DNA of 64,000 bases from Kitasatospora sp. NBC_00374 (GTDB taxonomy: Bacteria > Actinomycetota > Actinomycetes > Streptomycetales > Streptomycetaceae), in NCBI RefSeq assembly GCF_041434935.1, contig NZ_CP107964.1, forward strand, positions 4,757,001 to 4,821,000. Direction: 5' to 3'. Of the stretch, positions 16,272 to 25,420 are shown piece after piece. The position numbers and the translations under genes were made by a program. The first letter of the stretch is position 1. Every line of letters begins with the position of its first letter. The notes beneath the pieces are model-generated. The model was not told the origin of the DNA. It saw only the letters and a program-made list of their open reading frames with translations, and made no database searches.

Positions 16272-16340
16272 GGGTGCGCTTAGCACCCCTGAGCCGTCGT
16301 CAGGACCGGAATGCGGAAATTCCGGGCCCGGCGACGGCTC
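16272..16340 (+). terminator. Two consecutive hairpins after the sulfur-carrier gene
   Basis: Hairpin 1: GGGTGC (16272-16277)/GCACCC (16283-16288) with a 5-base loop. Hairpin 2: GAGCCGTCG (16291-16299)/CGACGGCTC (16332-16340), enclosing an inner stem CCGGAAT (16306-16312)/ATTCCGG (16319-16325). The compact nested structure 24-92 bases after the stop codon fits transcription termination. Confidence 0.65.
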
Positions 16341-16782
16341 TCGGCGTTGCCGGCGGACATTTGCCCACGTGGCTGGGTATAGAGTGCGTGACACCGGGGT
16401 ATTCGAGGCCGATTCGAGTCGGCCCGCCCCCGCCCTCCGGTCGGGTACGCAGCGGCTGTCCGCTCGCTGAGACCGGTGCGACGAAGCGCAGCGCCGAACT
16501 GTCAGGCCGCCGTCAGAATTATTCCGGCGATTTGTGGCATTGGTCCGCGATGTCCGGCGTCAATTGCACACTAGTGCCGCTTTCATCCCGTCATATCCCC
16601 TGCGGCCCGTAGCATTTGCCCAAAAGTAGGGCCTGTTGCAGAGGGCGCATGTCCGGATACATTCAGCCGCGGTCGACGCATTCACCCGCGTTCCGGTTCC
16701 CCTTTCGGGCCTCGGTGCGGTGGTCTGCGGCGTGCACGGCTGCGCCCAGGGGGGGTTCCCCGGGCCGGCCTTCCAGACCTCT

Positions 16783-16803
16783 GGACCCGCACCCTGCGGG
16801 TCC
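16783..16803 (+). promoter_or_regulatory. Hairpin in the 5' leader of the cold-shock gene
   Basis: GGACCCGC (16783-16790) and GCGGGTCC (16796-16803) form a perfect 8-bp stem with loop ACCCT, ending 34 bases before the ATG and about 20 before the ribosome binding site AAGGGGAG. Structured leaders commonly govern cold-shock mRNA stability or translation. Whether this acts as thermosensor or attenuator is inference. Confidence 0.4.
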
Positions 16804-16837
16804 GTGAAGGGCCAGCACAGCACAAGGGGAGTTCGGA

Positions 16838-17044
16838 ATGGCTCAGGGCACCGTCAAGTGGTTCAACGCCGAGAAGGGCTACGGCTTCATCGCGGTCGAC
16901 GGTGGTGCGGACGTGTTCGTCCACTACAGCGCGATCCAGATGGACGGCTACCGCACCCTCGAGGAGGGCCAGCGGGTCGAGTTCGAGATCTCCCAGGGGC
17001 AGAAGGGTCCGCAGGCGGACATGGTCCGCGCGCTGGTTGCGTGA
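16838..17044 (+). CDS. Cold-shock domain protein (CspA family)
   Basis: 68 aa, a single nucleic-acid-binding OB fold. RNP1 is KGYGFIAVD and RNP2 is VFVHYSAI; the family-typical opening AQGTVKWFNAEKG is intact. Binds single-stranded RNA/DNA and acts as an RNA chaperone. AAGGGGAG lies 8 bases before the ATG. Monocistronic, bounded by a strong terminator (17105-17137). Corresponds in position to the Streptomyces csp gene next to groEL2. Confidence 0.93.
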   Translation: MAQGTVKWFNAEKGYGFIAVDGGADVFVHYSAIQMDGYRTLEEGQRVEFEISQGQKGPQADMVRALVA

Positions 17045-17104
17045 CCTCTTCGACCTGTGGAGCCTCGGTTCGGTCAACGAGCTGGCGGCCACAGATCATC
17101 GGCA

Positions 17105-17137
17105 GCAGGCCCGTACGGCATCCCCGTGCGGGCCTGC
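17105..17137 (+). terminator. Rho-independent-like terminator of the cold-shock gene
   Basis: GCAGGCCCGTACGG (17105-17118) pairs with CCGTGCGGGCCTGC (17124-17137): 14 pairs with one T-G wobble and a 5-base loop. No T-tract, typical for actinobacteria. Confidence 0.75.
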
Positions 17138-17166
17138 CGCCATGTTCGGGACACCCCGCGATCGGG

Positions 17167-17193
17167 CTTGCACTCGCCACCCGAGAGTGCTAA
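17167..17193. promoter_or_regulatory. Upstream CIRCE element (HrcA operator)
   Basis: CTTGCACTC-N9-GAGTGCTAA. The right arm is the perfect CIRCE half, the left differs from TTAGCACTC at two positions. The right arm also forms an everted repeat with the left arm of the next CIRCE, again at 9-base spacing. Confidence 0.75.
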
Positions 17194-17202
17194 TCATTGG
17201 CG

Positions 17203-17229
17203 TTAGCACTCTCGGTACGAGAGTGACAA
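17203..17229. promoter_or_regulatory. CIRCE element (HrcA operator) of groEL
   Basis: TTAGCACTC-N9-GAGTGACAA. The left arm is perfect; the right has two changes from GAGTGCTAA. It lies 123 bases before the groEL ATG. HrcA binds CIRCE at normal temperature and releases on heat shock. With the upstream element, four half-sites sit in strict 18-base periodicity. Confidence 0.92.
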
Positions 17230-17351
17230 ACGGATCGGGTCGGTGAGGCCTCCCGGGAGCGGTAGGGGACAGGACCCCCGCTCGCAGGGCCGTCCGTCGC
17301 GGGCACCCTTCGGTCCGATGCAGTCGATCGCGTCCCGGAGGACCACTTCAC

Positions 17352-18972
<1,621 letters not shown>

Positions 18973-18974
<2 letters not shown>

Positions 18975-19045
18975 TCCTCCTTCGAGGATCGGCGAGTTCT
19001 GATCGTCCGCGAGGGCGGTCTCCCCACGGGGAGGCCGCCCTCGCG
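18973..19045 (+). terminator. Tandem terminator hairpins after groEL
   Basis: GATCCTC (18973-18979)/GAGGATC (18984-18990) starts inside the stop codon. Then CGCGAGGGCGG (19008-19018) pairs perfectly with CCGCCCTCGCG (19035-19045), with an inner CTCCCC/GGGGAG stem. Very stable. Confidence 0.85.
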
Positions 19046-19162
19046 GCGTTCTCGCCCCGTCTCACCCGATCGTGCGACGCTGGGCGCATGAACGGTCCCG
19101 GCGCCTCGGAGCGCGGCTACGGTGAGGGCGAGCAGCGTCATGCGGGAGAAGGGGGGACCGCG

Positions 19163-19747
19163 ATGGCCGTGGAGTCGGAACGGAACTGGACCTACCTGCT
19201 GGACACCTGGAGGGGACTGGAGGTCCCGGAGGGCTGGCGCGCCGAGATCGAGGAAGGGCAGATCGTCCTGGTGCCACCGCCCGGCAAGGGCCACAATTTG
19301 ATCGCCGGCGAGGTTCATGACGCCCTGGTGCGCTGCCTCCCGCCGGAAATCGGCGCCTACCAGACTCTCGGCGTCGAGATCGTGCAGTCGGAGAGGGTCT
19401 ACGTGCCGGATCTCGTGGTCGTGGACAAGGCGCTGCTCAGGCAGTCGGACCGCACCGACGCCGACCCGGTCGACGCCGCCGAGATCCTGTTGGCCGTCGA
19501 GATCACCTCCTCCGGCAACGCGCGGCACGACCGCACCAGGAAGCTCTGGGCCTACGCCCACGCGCCCGTCCCGCACCACCTGCTGATCGACCGCTTCGAC
19601 GAGCACGGCCCGACCGTGACGCTGTTCTCGGAGCCGGTCAACGGCGCCTACCGGCAGAGCCTGCGCACGCCCTTCGGCAAGCCGGTCGCGCTGCCGGAGC
19701 CGTTCGGGGTCGAGCTGGCCACCGAGGGGTTTCCGGGGCCGCGGTGA
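19163..19747 (+). CDS. Uma2-family putative restriction endonuclease-like protein
   Basis: 194 aa. PD-(D/E)XK nuclease-like Uma2/DUF820 fold: WRAEIEEGQIVLVPPPG, GVEIVQSERVYVPDLVVVD (active-site Asp), and AEILLAVEITSSGNARHDR (Glu and Arg/Lys end of the motif), then KLWAYAHAPVPHHLLID. These proteins are plentiful in streptomycetes and their role is unresolved. ATG 19163 follows GGAGAAGGGGGG; an in-frame ATG at 19088 lacks a comparable site. Stands alone with no methylase nearby. Confidence 0.85.
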   Translation: MAVESERNWTYLLDTWRGLEVPEGWRAEIEEGQIVLVPPPGKGHNLIAGEVHDALVRCLPPEIGAYQTLGVEIVQSERVYVPDLVVVDKALLRQSDRTDADPVDAAEILLAVEITSSGNARHDRTRKLWAYAHAPVPHHLLIDRFDEHGPTVTLFSEPVNGAYRQSLRTPFGKPVALPEPFGVELATEGFPGPR

Positions 19748-19766
19748 GCTGCGGGACAATGGGCGG

Positions 19767-20123
19767 ATGGCCAGTCCTGAGATCGAAGCCGCACTGCACA
19801 GCGCCCGGGCGCTGATCCTCGCCGACCTGACGGCCCGGGACGTCGCGGACGCCGCCGTCGTGTCGCTGGTCGAGGACGCCGTGACGCACCGTCGCTGGTG
19901 GCTGGAGCAGTGGCCGGACGGCACCGAGTACGTGCTCGGGCTGGTCGCCCAGGACGTGCAGGACGCGCTGCTGGAGGCGTACGGCCGCTGGCCGCTGTGC
20001 GAGGCCTGCGCCGAGGACGGCGACCCGCACGCGCTGAGCGTGGAGCCCGAGCTCGGGCCGGATCCGCACTGGGTGTGCGGCAAGGAGGGCCTGGCCGTCG
20101 CGCCGGTCGGAAAGCTCTCGTGA
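19767..20123 (+). CDS. Conserved hypothetical protein with Cys pairs
   Basis: 118 aa, family not recognised with certainty. Helical N-terminal half (EIEAALHSARALILADL, EDAVTHRRWWLEQWPDG). The second half has PLCEACAEDGDPHAL and PHWVCGKEGLAVAPVG, where CxxC plus a later His and Cys could bind zinc. The layout resembles small streptomycete proteins about whose role nothing is known. 19 bases after the Uma2 stop, so possibly co-transcribed. Confidence 0.6.
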   Translation: MASPEIEAALHSARALILADLTARDVADAAVVSLVEDAVTHRRWWLEQWPDGTEYVLGLVAQDVQDALLEAYGRWPLCEACAEDGDPHALSVEPELGPDPHWVCGKEGLAVAPVGKLS

Positions 20124-20168
20124 CCGAGGCCCTCGCGGCCACGCCCGCCGGGCCGCGGCGTCGGCGGG

Positions 20169-20795
20169 CTAGCCTTCGAGCGTCCTGAGCTCGGCCGCCA
20201 GGTTGGCCCGCGCGGCCGCGTCGAACCGGGCACGGGCCGCCTCGGTCCGGTACAGCGCGGGCAGGTCCAGCAACTGGCGCAGGACCGCCGCCCGGCCCGC
20301 CCGGAAGGCGTCCTCGGGGACGAAGCCGTACTCCTCGCGGACGGCCGCCGCGTACGCCGCGTACTGCTCGGCGGAGCCGCCCAGCACGGCCAGGTCGGCG
20401 TCGCAGAGCACCTCGCCGTTGCGGTCCGCCGGCTCGGGGGCGTGGGTGACGGTGAGCCTGACCAGCCGGGCCACCTCCTCGACCAGCGGCTCGGCCAGCC
20501 CGGCCTCGCGCAGCGCGCGGACGGCCAGCACGGCACTGCGCTCCTCGTTCTCGGAGCGCTCCGGCCGGTAGACCGCGTCGTGGAACCAGGCCGCCAGCCG
20601 CACCGCGTCCGGCTCCGCGGCCTGCCCGGCGAGCGCGTCGACCTGGTCGAGCACCGCCCGCAGGTGGTCGGTGGTGTGGTAGCGGCGCTGCGGCTCGGCC
20701 CAGCGCTTCAGCAGGTCCTGCCCGTACGGCAGCGGGTCGGCGGTCGCGCCGCAGCGGCGCAGCAGATCGTTCCAGCGGTCGAGCAGATCGGTCAT
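20169..20795 (-). CDS. HD-domain metal-dependent phosphohydrolase-like protein
   Basis: 208 aa. YHTTDHLRAVLDQVDAL gives the first His, LAAWFHDAVYRPERSENEE the HD pair (about 68-86), TVTHAPE and LCDADLAVLGG (about 128-138) the last Asp. This is the predicted metal-dependent HD phosphohydrolase pattern. Substrate unknown; nucleotide phosphates are likely. Convergent with the Cys-pair protein. Confidence 0.82.
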   Translation of the reverse strand: MTDLLDRWNDLLRRCGATADPLPYGQDLLKRWAEPQRRYHTTDHLRAVLDQVDALAGQAAEPDAVRLAAWFHDAVYRPERSENEERSAVLAVRALREAGLAEPLVEEVARLVRLTVTHAPEPADRNGEVLCDADLAVLGGSAEQYAAYAAAVREEYGFVPEDAFRAGRAAVLRQLLDLPALYRTEAARARFDAAARANLAAELRTLEG

Positions 20796-20864
20796 GCGCC
20801 CATTGTGGCCCCGGTGCCCGACGGCCCGTCAGGGCGGGTTGGGCGAATGTTCGGATTCGCCTGA

Positions 20865-20889
20865 CGGTATATACCGACGACCGGTATAT
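20865..20889. promoter_or_regulatory. PadR-type operator (CGGTATATACCG plus half-site)
   Basis: CGGTATATACCG (20865-20876) is a perfect palindrome. Its right half ATATACCG also pairs with CGGTATAT (20882-20889) across a 5-base spacer, giving overlapping inverted repeats just 10 bases before the padR ATG. AT-rich dyads in this position are typical of PadR autoregulation. Confidence 0.7.
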
Positions 20890-20898
20890 CTAGGTGAC

Positions 20899-21246
20899 AT
20901 GACAGAACGTTCGATCCAGGAGCCCACGCTGCTCCTGCTCACCGCCCTCGCGGACGCACCCCGGCACGGCTACGCGCTCATCCAGGAGATCGCCGCCATC
21001 TCCGGCGGCCGCGTCCGGATGCGGGCCGGCACGCTGTACGGCGCGCTCGACCGGCTGCTCGGGCAGGGGCTGATCCGGGTCGAGAGCGACGAGGTGGTGG
21101 AGGGCAGGGCCCGCCGCACCTACGCGCTCAGCGACTCCGGCCGGGCGGTGCTGGCCACCGAGGCCGAGCGCCTGCGGGCCGTCGCGGCCGAGGCCGAGCG
21201 GCGGCTCGCGGTCGTCCGCCCCCGACTGAACGGAGCGTTCGCATGA
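20899..21246 (+). CDS. PadR-family transcriptional regulator
   Basis: 115 aa, compact subfamily. Winged HTH: EPTLLLLTALADAPRHGYAL, EIAAISGGRVRMRAGTLYGA and LDRLLGQGLIRVESDEV with the wing ARRTYALSDSGRAVL, followed by a dimerising helix. The ATG is 10 bases after the operator, so the protein almost certainly represses itself. Its stop overlaps the start of the following membrane-protein gene (ATGA), a standard two-gene PadR module whose effector gene is that protein. Confidence 0.9.
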   Translation: MTERSIQEPTLLLLTALADAPRHGYALIQEIAAISGGRVRMRAGTLYGALDRLLGQGLIRVESDEVVEGRARRTYALSDSGRAVLATEAERLRAVAAEAERRLAVVRPRLNGAFA

Positions 21247-22175
21247 GCGACCGGAGGCTCGCCGCCGTGCTGCGGCTCTACCCGCGCGGTTACCGCGCCG
21301 ACCGCGGCGCCGAACTCGCCGAGGTCTACGACTCGCTGGCCGCCGGGACGGGCCGTCTCGGCCGGGCCCGCGAGCTGGCCGGCCTGGCCGGCCACGGCCT
21401 GCGGCTGCGGGTCGGGCTGACCTCCGGAGGCCTGCCCGGGCTGCTGATCGCGGCGGCGGTGCCGTTCGTGGTCGGGGCCGGGCTCGGCCGGCAGGCCGGC
21501 GTGATGTGGCAGATGTCGCCGTACCACTTCGCCTGGCACGGACCGCTGCGCTGGTGGGGGGTCGGCCTCGTCGCCGTCTGGGCGATGGCCCTGGCGGTCG
21601 GGCTGGCCGGGCGCTGGGCGGCGGCGCGCTGGATCGCGGTGGCGGCGACGATCGGCGGGATCGCGCTGGAGGTCGCCTGGAGCGTCCAGATCCCGCCGTT
21701 CCAGCACCTGCCGCTGTCGTTCTACCTCGGTCAGGCCGTGCGGGCCTGCGTGGGCCTCGCCGCCTGGCTGGTGCTGCTGCTTCCGGCGCCGGTGGACCTG
21801 CTCGGCGGGCGGGTGCGCCGGGCCGCGCCCGTCGCCCTCGCGGGCGTCACGGTGGCGCTGCTGCTCACCATGGGCAAGGAGGTCATCGATACCCCGCTGC
21901 TCTGGAACCCGAGCTGGCACCCGTACCGGCTCGCGCTGGTGGCGCTGCCGCTGCTGGGCCTGGCCCGCGGCCGGGTGCTGCCGGCCGCGGCGGCGATCGG
22001 CGCGCTGCCGCTGCTGCTCAACGACGACCTCTGGTTCTGGATCGACTTCGAGCTCGGTGGGGTCCGGCGGGCGGCGGGATACCTGGCGTTGGTGGTCCTG
22101 GCGGTGGTCTGGGCCCGGTGGCTCCGGCGGCGGCACGAGACCGGGCTGTCGCACCGGCCGCCGACGGCCGACTGA
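21243..22175 (+). CDS. Multi-pass membrane protein coupled to padR
   Basis: 310 aa. A cytoplasmic N-terminus (LAAVLRLYPRGYRADRGAEL, typical of PadR-linked membrane proteins) precedes about seven to eight hydrophobic helices, e.g. LPGLLIAAAVPFVVGAG, GVGLVAVWAMALAVGLAG and LALVVLAVVWARWL. No transporter family recognised. Translational coupling through ATGA implies expression only when PadR is relieved, possibly by a membrane-active compound. Confidence 0.78.
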   Translation: MSDRRLAAVLRLYPRGYRADRGAELAEVYDSLAAGTGRLGRARELAGLAGHGLRLRVGLTSGGLPGLLIAAAVPFVVGAGLGRQAGVMWQMSPYHFAWHGPLRWWGVGLVAVWAMALAVGLAGRWAAARWIAVAATIGGIALEVAWSVQIPPFQHLPLSFYLGQAVRACVGLAAWLVLLLPAPVDLLGGRVRRAAPVALAGVTVALLLTMGKEVIDTPLLWNPSWHPYRLALVALPLLGLARGRVLPAAAAIGALPLLLNDDLWFWIDFELGGVRRAAGYLALVVLAVVWARWLRRRHETGLSHRPPTAD

Positions 22176-22234
22176 GCGGCCGCCCGGGTGGGCAGAGGGC
22201 TCGCCCAGGTGGCGGGGGGTGTGGCAAGGTAGCG

Positions 22235-22250
22235 CCATGTCTAGACCAAT
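22235..22250. promoter_or_regulatory. dre-like sequence overlapping the cutC start
   Basis: CCATGTCTAGACCAAT matches the DasR consensus at 12 of 16 positions with core GTCTAGACCA complete, and it spans the cutC ATG. TCTAGA is a rare hexamer in such GC-rich DNA. Could be coincidence from the coding sequence (Met-Ser-Arg-Pro). Confidence 0.3.
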
Positions 22251-22923
22251 CTTCGAAGTCATCGCGCTGACCGCGCAGGATGCCCAGGCCGCCGCAGCCG
22301 GCGGCGCCGACCGCCTCGAACTGGTCACGGACATGGCCGCCGACGGCCTCACCCCGGCGGTGGCGGACTTCGCCGCCATCCGCGCGGCCGTCGACCTCCC
22401 GCTGCGCGTCATGCTGCGGATCCGGGACGGTTTCACCCCCGGCGGCCTGGACGAGCTGCTCGCCCGGACGGCCGCCCTGCGCGCCGAGGGGGCGGAGGAG
22501 TTCGTGCTGGGCTTCCTGACCGCCGACGGCGGCCTCGACCTGCCCGCCACCCGCGCTCTCGCCGAGGCGGTCGCCGGCTGCCGCTGGACCTTCCACCGGG
22601 CCATCGACCACAGCGCCGACCGCGCCGCGCTGCGCGCCGACCTCGCCGACCTTCCCGGCCTGGACACCTACCTCACCTCGGGCGCCGCCGCGGGCGTCTC
22701 GCACGGCCAGCACGTCCTGGAGGGCGAGCTGGCCAAGGCGGGCGAGCCGGGCTACCGCCAGCGGATCCTGGTCGGCGGCGGCCTGCGGGCCGAGCACGTG
22801 CCCGGGCTGCGGGCGGCCGGTTTCGACGCCTTCCACATCGGCGGAGCCGTCCGCGCCGACGGCTGGTACACCCCGGTGGACGCGGCGAAGGTCGCCGAGT
22901 GGCGGGCCCTGATCGACGCCTGA
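22237..22923 (+). CDS. cutC: CutC-family TIM-barrel protein
   Basis: 228 aa. Starts PIFEVIALTAQDAQAAAAGG and ADRLELVTDMAADGLTP. Conserved CutC segments VMLRIRDGFTP, FHRAIDHSADR (catalytic-looking His/Asp), YLTSGAAAGVSHG and ILVGGGLRAEHVPGL followed by FHIGGAVR. Named for copper tolerance in E. coli, a role later questioned. The active-site-like residues suggest an enzyme with unknown substrate. An in-frame extension upstream of ATG 22237 lacks family similarity. Convergent with helD. Confidence 0.88.
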   Translation: MSRPIFEVIALTAQDAQAAAAGGADRLELVTDMAADGLTPAVADFAAIRAAVDLPLRVMLRIRDGFTPGGLDELLARTAALRAEGAEEFVLGFLTADGGLDLPATRALAEAVAGCRWTFHRAIDHSADRAALRADLADLPGLDTYLTSGAAAGVSHGQHVLEGELAKAGEPGYRQRILVGGGLRAEHVPGLRAAGFDAFHIGGAVRADGWYTPVDAAKVAEWRALIDA

Positions 22924-22938
22924 GCGCGTCCGGGAGAC

Positions 22939-22968
22939 GGGGGTTGCGGTCGGCGGGCCGCAACCCCC
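22939..22968. terminator. Bidirectional terminator between cutC and helD
   Basis: GGGGGTTGCGG (22939-22949) pairs perfectly with CCGCAACCCCC (22958-22968), 8-base loop, in the 49-base gap between convergent genes. Confidence 0.8.
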
Positions 22969-22972
22969 CTCT

Positions 22973-25027
22973 TCACGCCCGCAGCTGCTCGGGCAGCGGC
23001 TCGGTGTGCAGCACGGTCAGCCCGGACACCGCCCGGGTCAGCGCCACGTACAGCCGGCGCAGGCCGGTCCGCTCGTCCGGCTCCCCGGCGACCACGGCGG
23101 CCGGCTCGTCCAGCACCACGTAGTCGTACTCCAGACCCTTGGCCAGCGACGCCGGTACGAGTGTCAGCCGGGCCTCGGCCGTGGTCTCGGTGCCCGGGTC
23201 GAGGTACGGCAGGCCGGCCGCCGTCAGCGCCTCGGCCAGCAGCGGGATCCTGGCGTCCGCCGCGATCAGGCCGGTCGAACCCTCCAGGGCGAGCGTCCGG
23301 CGGCAGGTCTCCACCACCGACTCCACCAGTCCGTCCACGAAGTGACGGATCGTCAGGGAGTCGGGAAGTTCGCGGACCGAGGTCGCCGGGGCCAGGCCCG
23401 GGGCGATCGAGGGCAGCAGCCGGGAGGCGTAGACGATCACCTCCTCCGGGACCCGGAAGCCCTGGGTCAGCTCCTCGACGTGGGCCCCCGCCTTGCCCAG
23501 GTGGTGCAGGGCCTCCGGCCAACTCCCCGTCGCCCAGGGCGTGGTGCCCTGCGCCAGGTCGCCCAGCACGGTGGCCGAGCCGGTCGAGCAGCGCCGGCCG
23601 ACCGCGCGGTACTGCATCGGCGAGAGGTCCTGCGCCTCGTCCAGCACCACATGGCCCAGCGAGGGCGTGCGCTGCACCAGGTCGAAGGCCTCGTCGACGA
23701 GGACCGCGTCCGCCGCCGACCAGCGGGCGGACTTCACCGAGCGGGGCGGCCTGGCCCAGTGGATCAGCTCCTGCTCCTCGGGGCTCAGGATTCCCTCGGC
23801 GCACTCGGCCAGGAACGCCGCGTCGCCGAGCAGCCGGTGCACCAGCCGGACCGGGTCGACGGCCGGCCAGCAGGCCCGGACCACGGCCTTCACCTCGGGG
23901 TTGCGGGCCACCGCGTCCTGCACCCGGTCGTCGGGGGCCTCGCCGCCCTGCTCCATCTTCACCAGGACGGCGTGCGCGATCCGCTGCGGCAGCGCCTCCG
24001 CGGCCGCTCCGTAGCGGATCTCGCGGCGCTGCAACTCCTCGATGAGCTCGATGAGTTCGTAGGCCGGGACGCGCCAGCGCCGGGATCCGCGGACCACCAC
24101 GCAGGGCTCGGTCGGCAGGCTGATCCCGGCCCGTACGGCCCGCCGGAGCACCTCGGCCATCCGGGCGTCGCCCTTGACCGTCGCCGCGGCCGCCGAGTCC
24201 TCGCCGCGCACCTCGACCCGGCCGACCAGCTCCTGGACGGTGGCCTGGGCGACGTCCACCTCGCCGAGCGCGGGCAGCACCTGCTCGATGTAGTGCAGGA
24301 ACGAGCGGTTCGGGCCGATCACCAGCGTGCCGGTCCGGGCCAGCCGCTCGCGGTGCGCGTACAGCAGGTAGGCGACCCGGTGCAGGCCCACGGCCGTCTT
24401 CCCGGTGCCGGGCGCGCCCTGGACGCAGACCGTGCCGGAGATGTCGGCCCGGACGATCTCGTCCTGCTCGGGCTGGATGGTCGCCACGATGTCCCGCATC
24501 GGGCCGACGCGGGGCTTCTCGATCTCGGCGGCGAGCAGGGCCGAGCGGGTCTCGGTCTCGGCCGGGTCGGTCAGGTGCTCGTCCTCGTACGCGGTCAACT
24601 CGCCGCCGGTGTAGCCGAACCGGCGCCGCCGTTCGACGTCCAGCGGCTCCTTGCGGCTGGCCCGGTAGAACGGCTGGGAGACCGGTGCCCGCCAGTCGAT
24701 CACCATCGGGTCGCCGTCCGCGTCGTGCACGTGCCGGCGGCCGATGTAGAACCGCTCCCCGCCGGCACCCTCGGCCTGCGTCTCGCTGATCGCGTGCAGG
24801 TAGTCGAGGCGGCCGAAGAACAGCGGGGTGTGCGCCAGATCGGCCAGCGCGGCGATCCGCAGCTCGATCTGGTTGCGCAGGACGGCGGCGGACACCCAGG
24901 TGCCGGTGACGTCCCGCAGGTCGAGCGATTCGACGTCCTCGCGCATCGCGCGCAGGGCCGACCGGGAGGCGGCCAGGTGGTCCCGCTCGCGGCGCAGCGG
25001 ATCGTCGGTGGGGGTGGGAGATGGCAC
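22973..25027 (-). CDS. helD: HelD-like UvrD/Rep-family ATPase (RNA polymerase recycling factor)
   Basis: 684 aa. N-terminal coiled-coil (about 1-60, DDPLRRERDHLAASRSAL), YIGRRHVHDADGDPMVIDWR (HelD signature), Walker A QGAPGTGKTAVGLHR, LVIGPNRSFLHYIEQVLP, Walker B VVLDEAQDLSPMQY, and C-terminal KGLEYDYVVLDEP with LYVALTRAVSGLTVLH. HelD proteins pry nucleic acid from stalled RNA polymerase. The rifampicin-resistance paralogue HelR is the close alternative; I see no rifampicin-associated element upstream, so ordinary HelD is favoured. GTG start at 25027. Confidence 0.85.
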   Translation of the reverse strand: MPSPTPTDDPLRRERDHLAASRSALRAMREDVESLDLRDVTGTWVSAAVLRNQIELRIAALADLAHTPLFFGRLDYLHAISETQAEGAGGERFYIGRRHVHDADGDPMVIDWRAPVSQPFYRASRKEPLDVERRRRFGYTGGELTAYEDEHLTDPAETETRSALLAAEIEKPRVGPMRDIVATIQPEQDEIVRADISGTVCVQGAPGTGKTAVGLHRVAYLLYAHRERLARTGTLVIGPNRSFLHYIEQVLPALGEVDVAQATVQELVGRVEVRGEDSAAAATVKGDARMAEVLRRAVRAGISLPTEPCVVVRGSRRWRVPAYELIELIEELQRREIRYGAAAEALPQRIAHAVLVKMEQGGEAPDDRVQDAVARNPEVKAVVRACWPAVDPVRLVHRLLGDAAFLAECAEGILSPEEQELIHWARPPRSVKSARWSAADAVLVDEAFDLVQRTPSLGHVVLDEAQDLSPMQYRAVGRRCSTGSATVLGDLAQGTTPWATGSWPEALHHLGKAGAHVEELTQGFRVPEEVIVYASRLLPSIAPGLAPATSVRELPDSLTIRHFVDGLVESVVETCRRTLALEGSTGLIAADARIPLLAEALTAAGLPYLDPGTETTAEARLTLVPASLAKGLEYDYVVLDEPAAVVAGEPDERTGLRRLYVALTRAVSGLTVLHTEPLPEQLRA

Positions 25028-25420
25028 AGCGAACCTTCCCGGCTGCCTGGTGCCCGTCGCGGCGAACGATGCGGCGGGCAGGGCAGTGCAGCGGACTTGT
25101 CGGAGCTCACGGTGGAGGGGTACCGCCGGTTGCCGACCGGTCGGGACCTCCCACGGCTGCCGACGACGGGCACCACGGTTCGGGAGGGGGCAGACCGGAG
25201 AGCATAGACCCGGTCACCGGACGGCGCGAATCAATTGACCGGCCGACTCGTCCGGACCACCCCGAGCCGCACTCCGAGTCGCACTCCGAGCCGTACGACC
25301 CCGAGCCGCGCCCCCGAGAGCCCCCGGGCTCCCCGTACGCCGGAAGGACGACCTGTGGCCCGGGGACTACGGACTTTGGACTGATGCCGTCCGTATGGCC
25401 GAAAACCTACTGTGGAAGGC
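25028..25420. other. Intergenic region upstream of helD
   Basis: About 390 bases between helD and a small divergent gene. Contains a short 12-bp tandem array (25262-25297) and no convincing ORF. The sequence around 25370-25420 is less GC-rich and probably holds the promoter of the small gene. Confidence 0.55.
25262..25297. repeat. Three 12-bp tandem repeats
   Basis: CCGAGCCGCACT, CCGAGTCGCACT and CCGAGCCGTACG follow one another, with a further partial copy CCGAGCCGC at about 25302. Non-coding; no known role. Confidence 0.6.

Larger units (their letters stand above)
16249..16837. other. Long intergenic region and leader of the cold-shock gene
   Basis: About 590 bases with no credible gene. 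The left end holds two hairpins ending the riboswitch operon. The middle (about 16510-16625) is unusually rich in A/T for this chromosome, the likely promoter area. The last 200 bases appear to be a structured untranslated leader of the cold-shock gene. Confidence 0.6.
17045..17351. other. Intergenic region between csp and groEL
   Basis: 307 bases holding the csp terminator, two CIRCE operators and the groEL leader (about 120 bases) with GGAGG at 17337-17341. No gene. Confidence 0.8.

Noticed and set aside
19163..19747. Uma2 protein as part of a restriction-modification system
   Set aside because: No methyltransferase or specificity gene is near; Uma2 copies are common stand-alone genes in streptomycetes.
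23006..25207. A 733-codon plus-strand frame opposite helD, and similar long frames opposite cdgB, groEL and the XPB gene
   Set aside because: All are antisense shadows of clearly homologous genes; no start site or recognisable motif.
25028..25210. Rifampicin-associated element that would mark the helD gene as helR
   Set aside because: No sequence resembling the conserved palindromic element could be seen in the upstream region.
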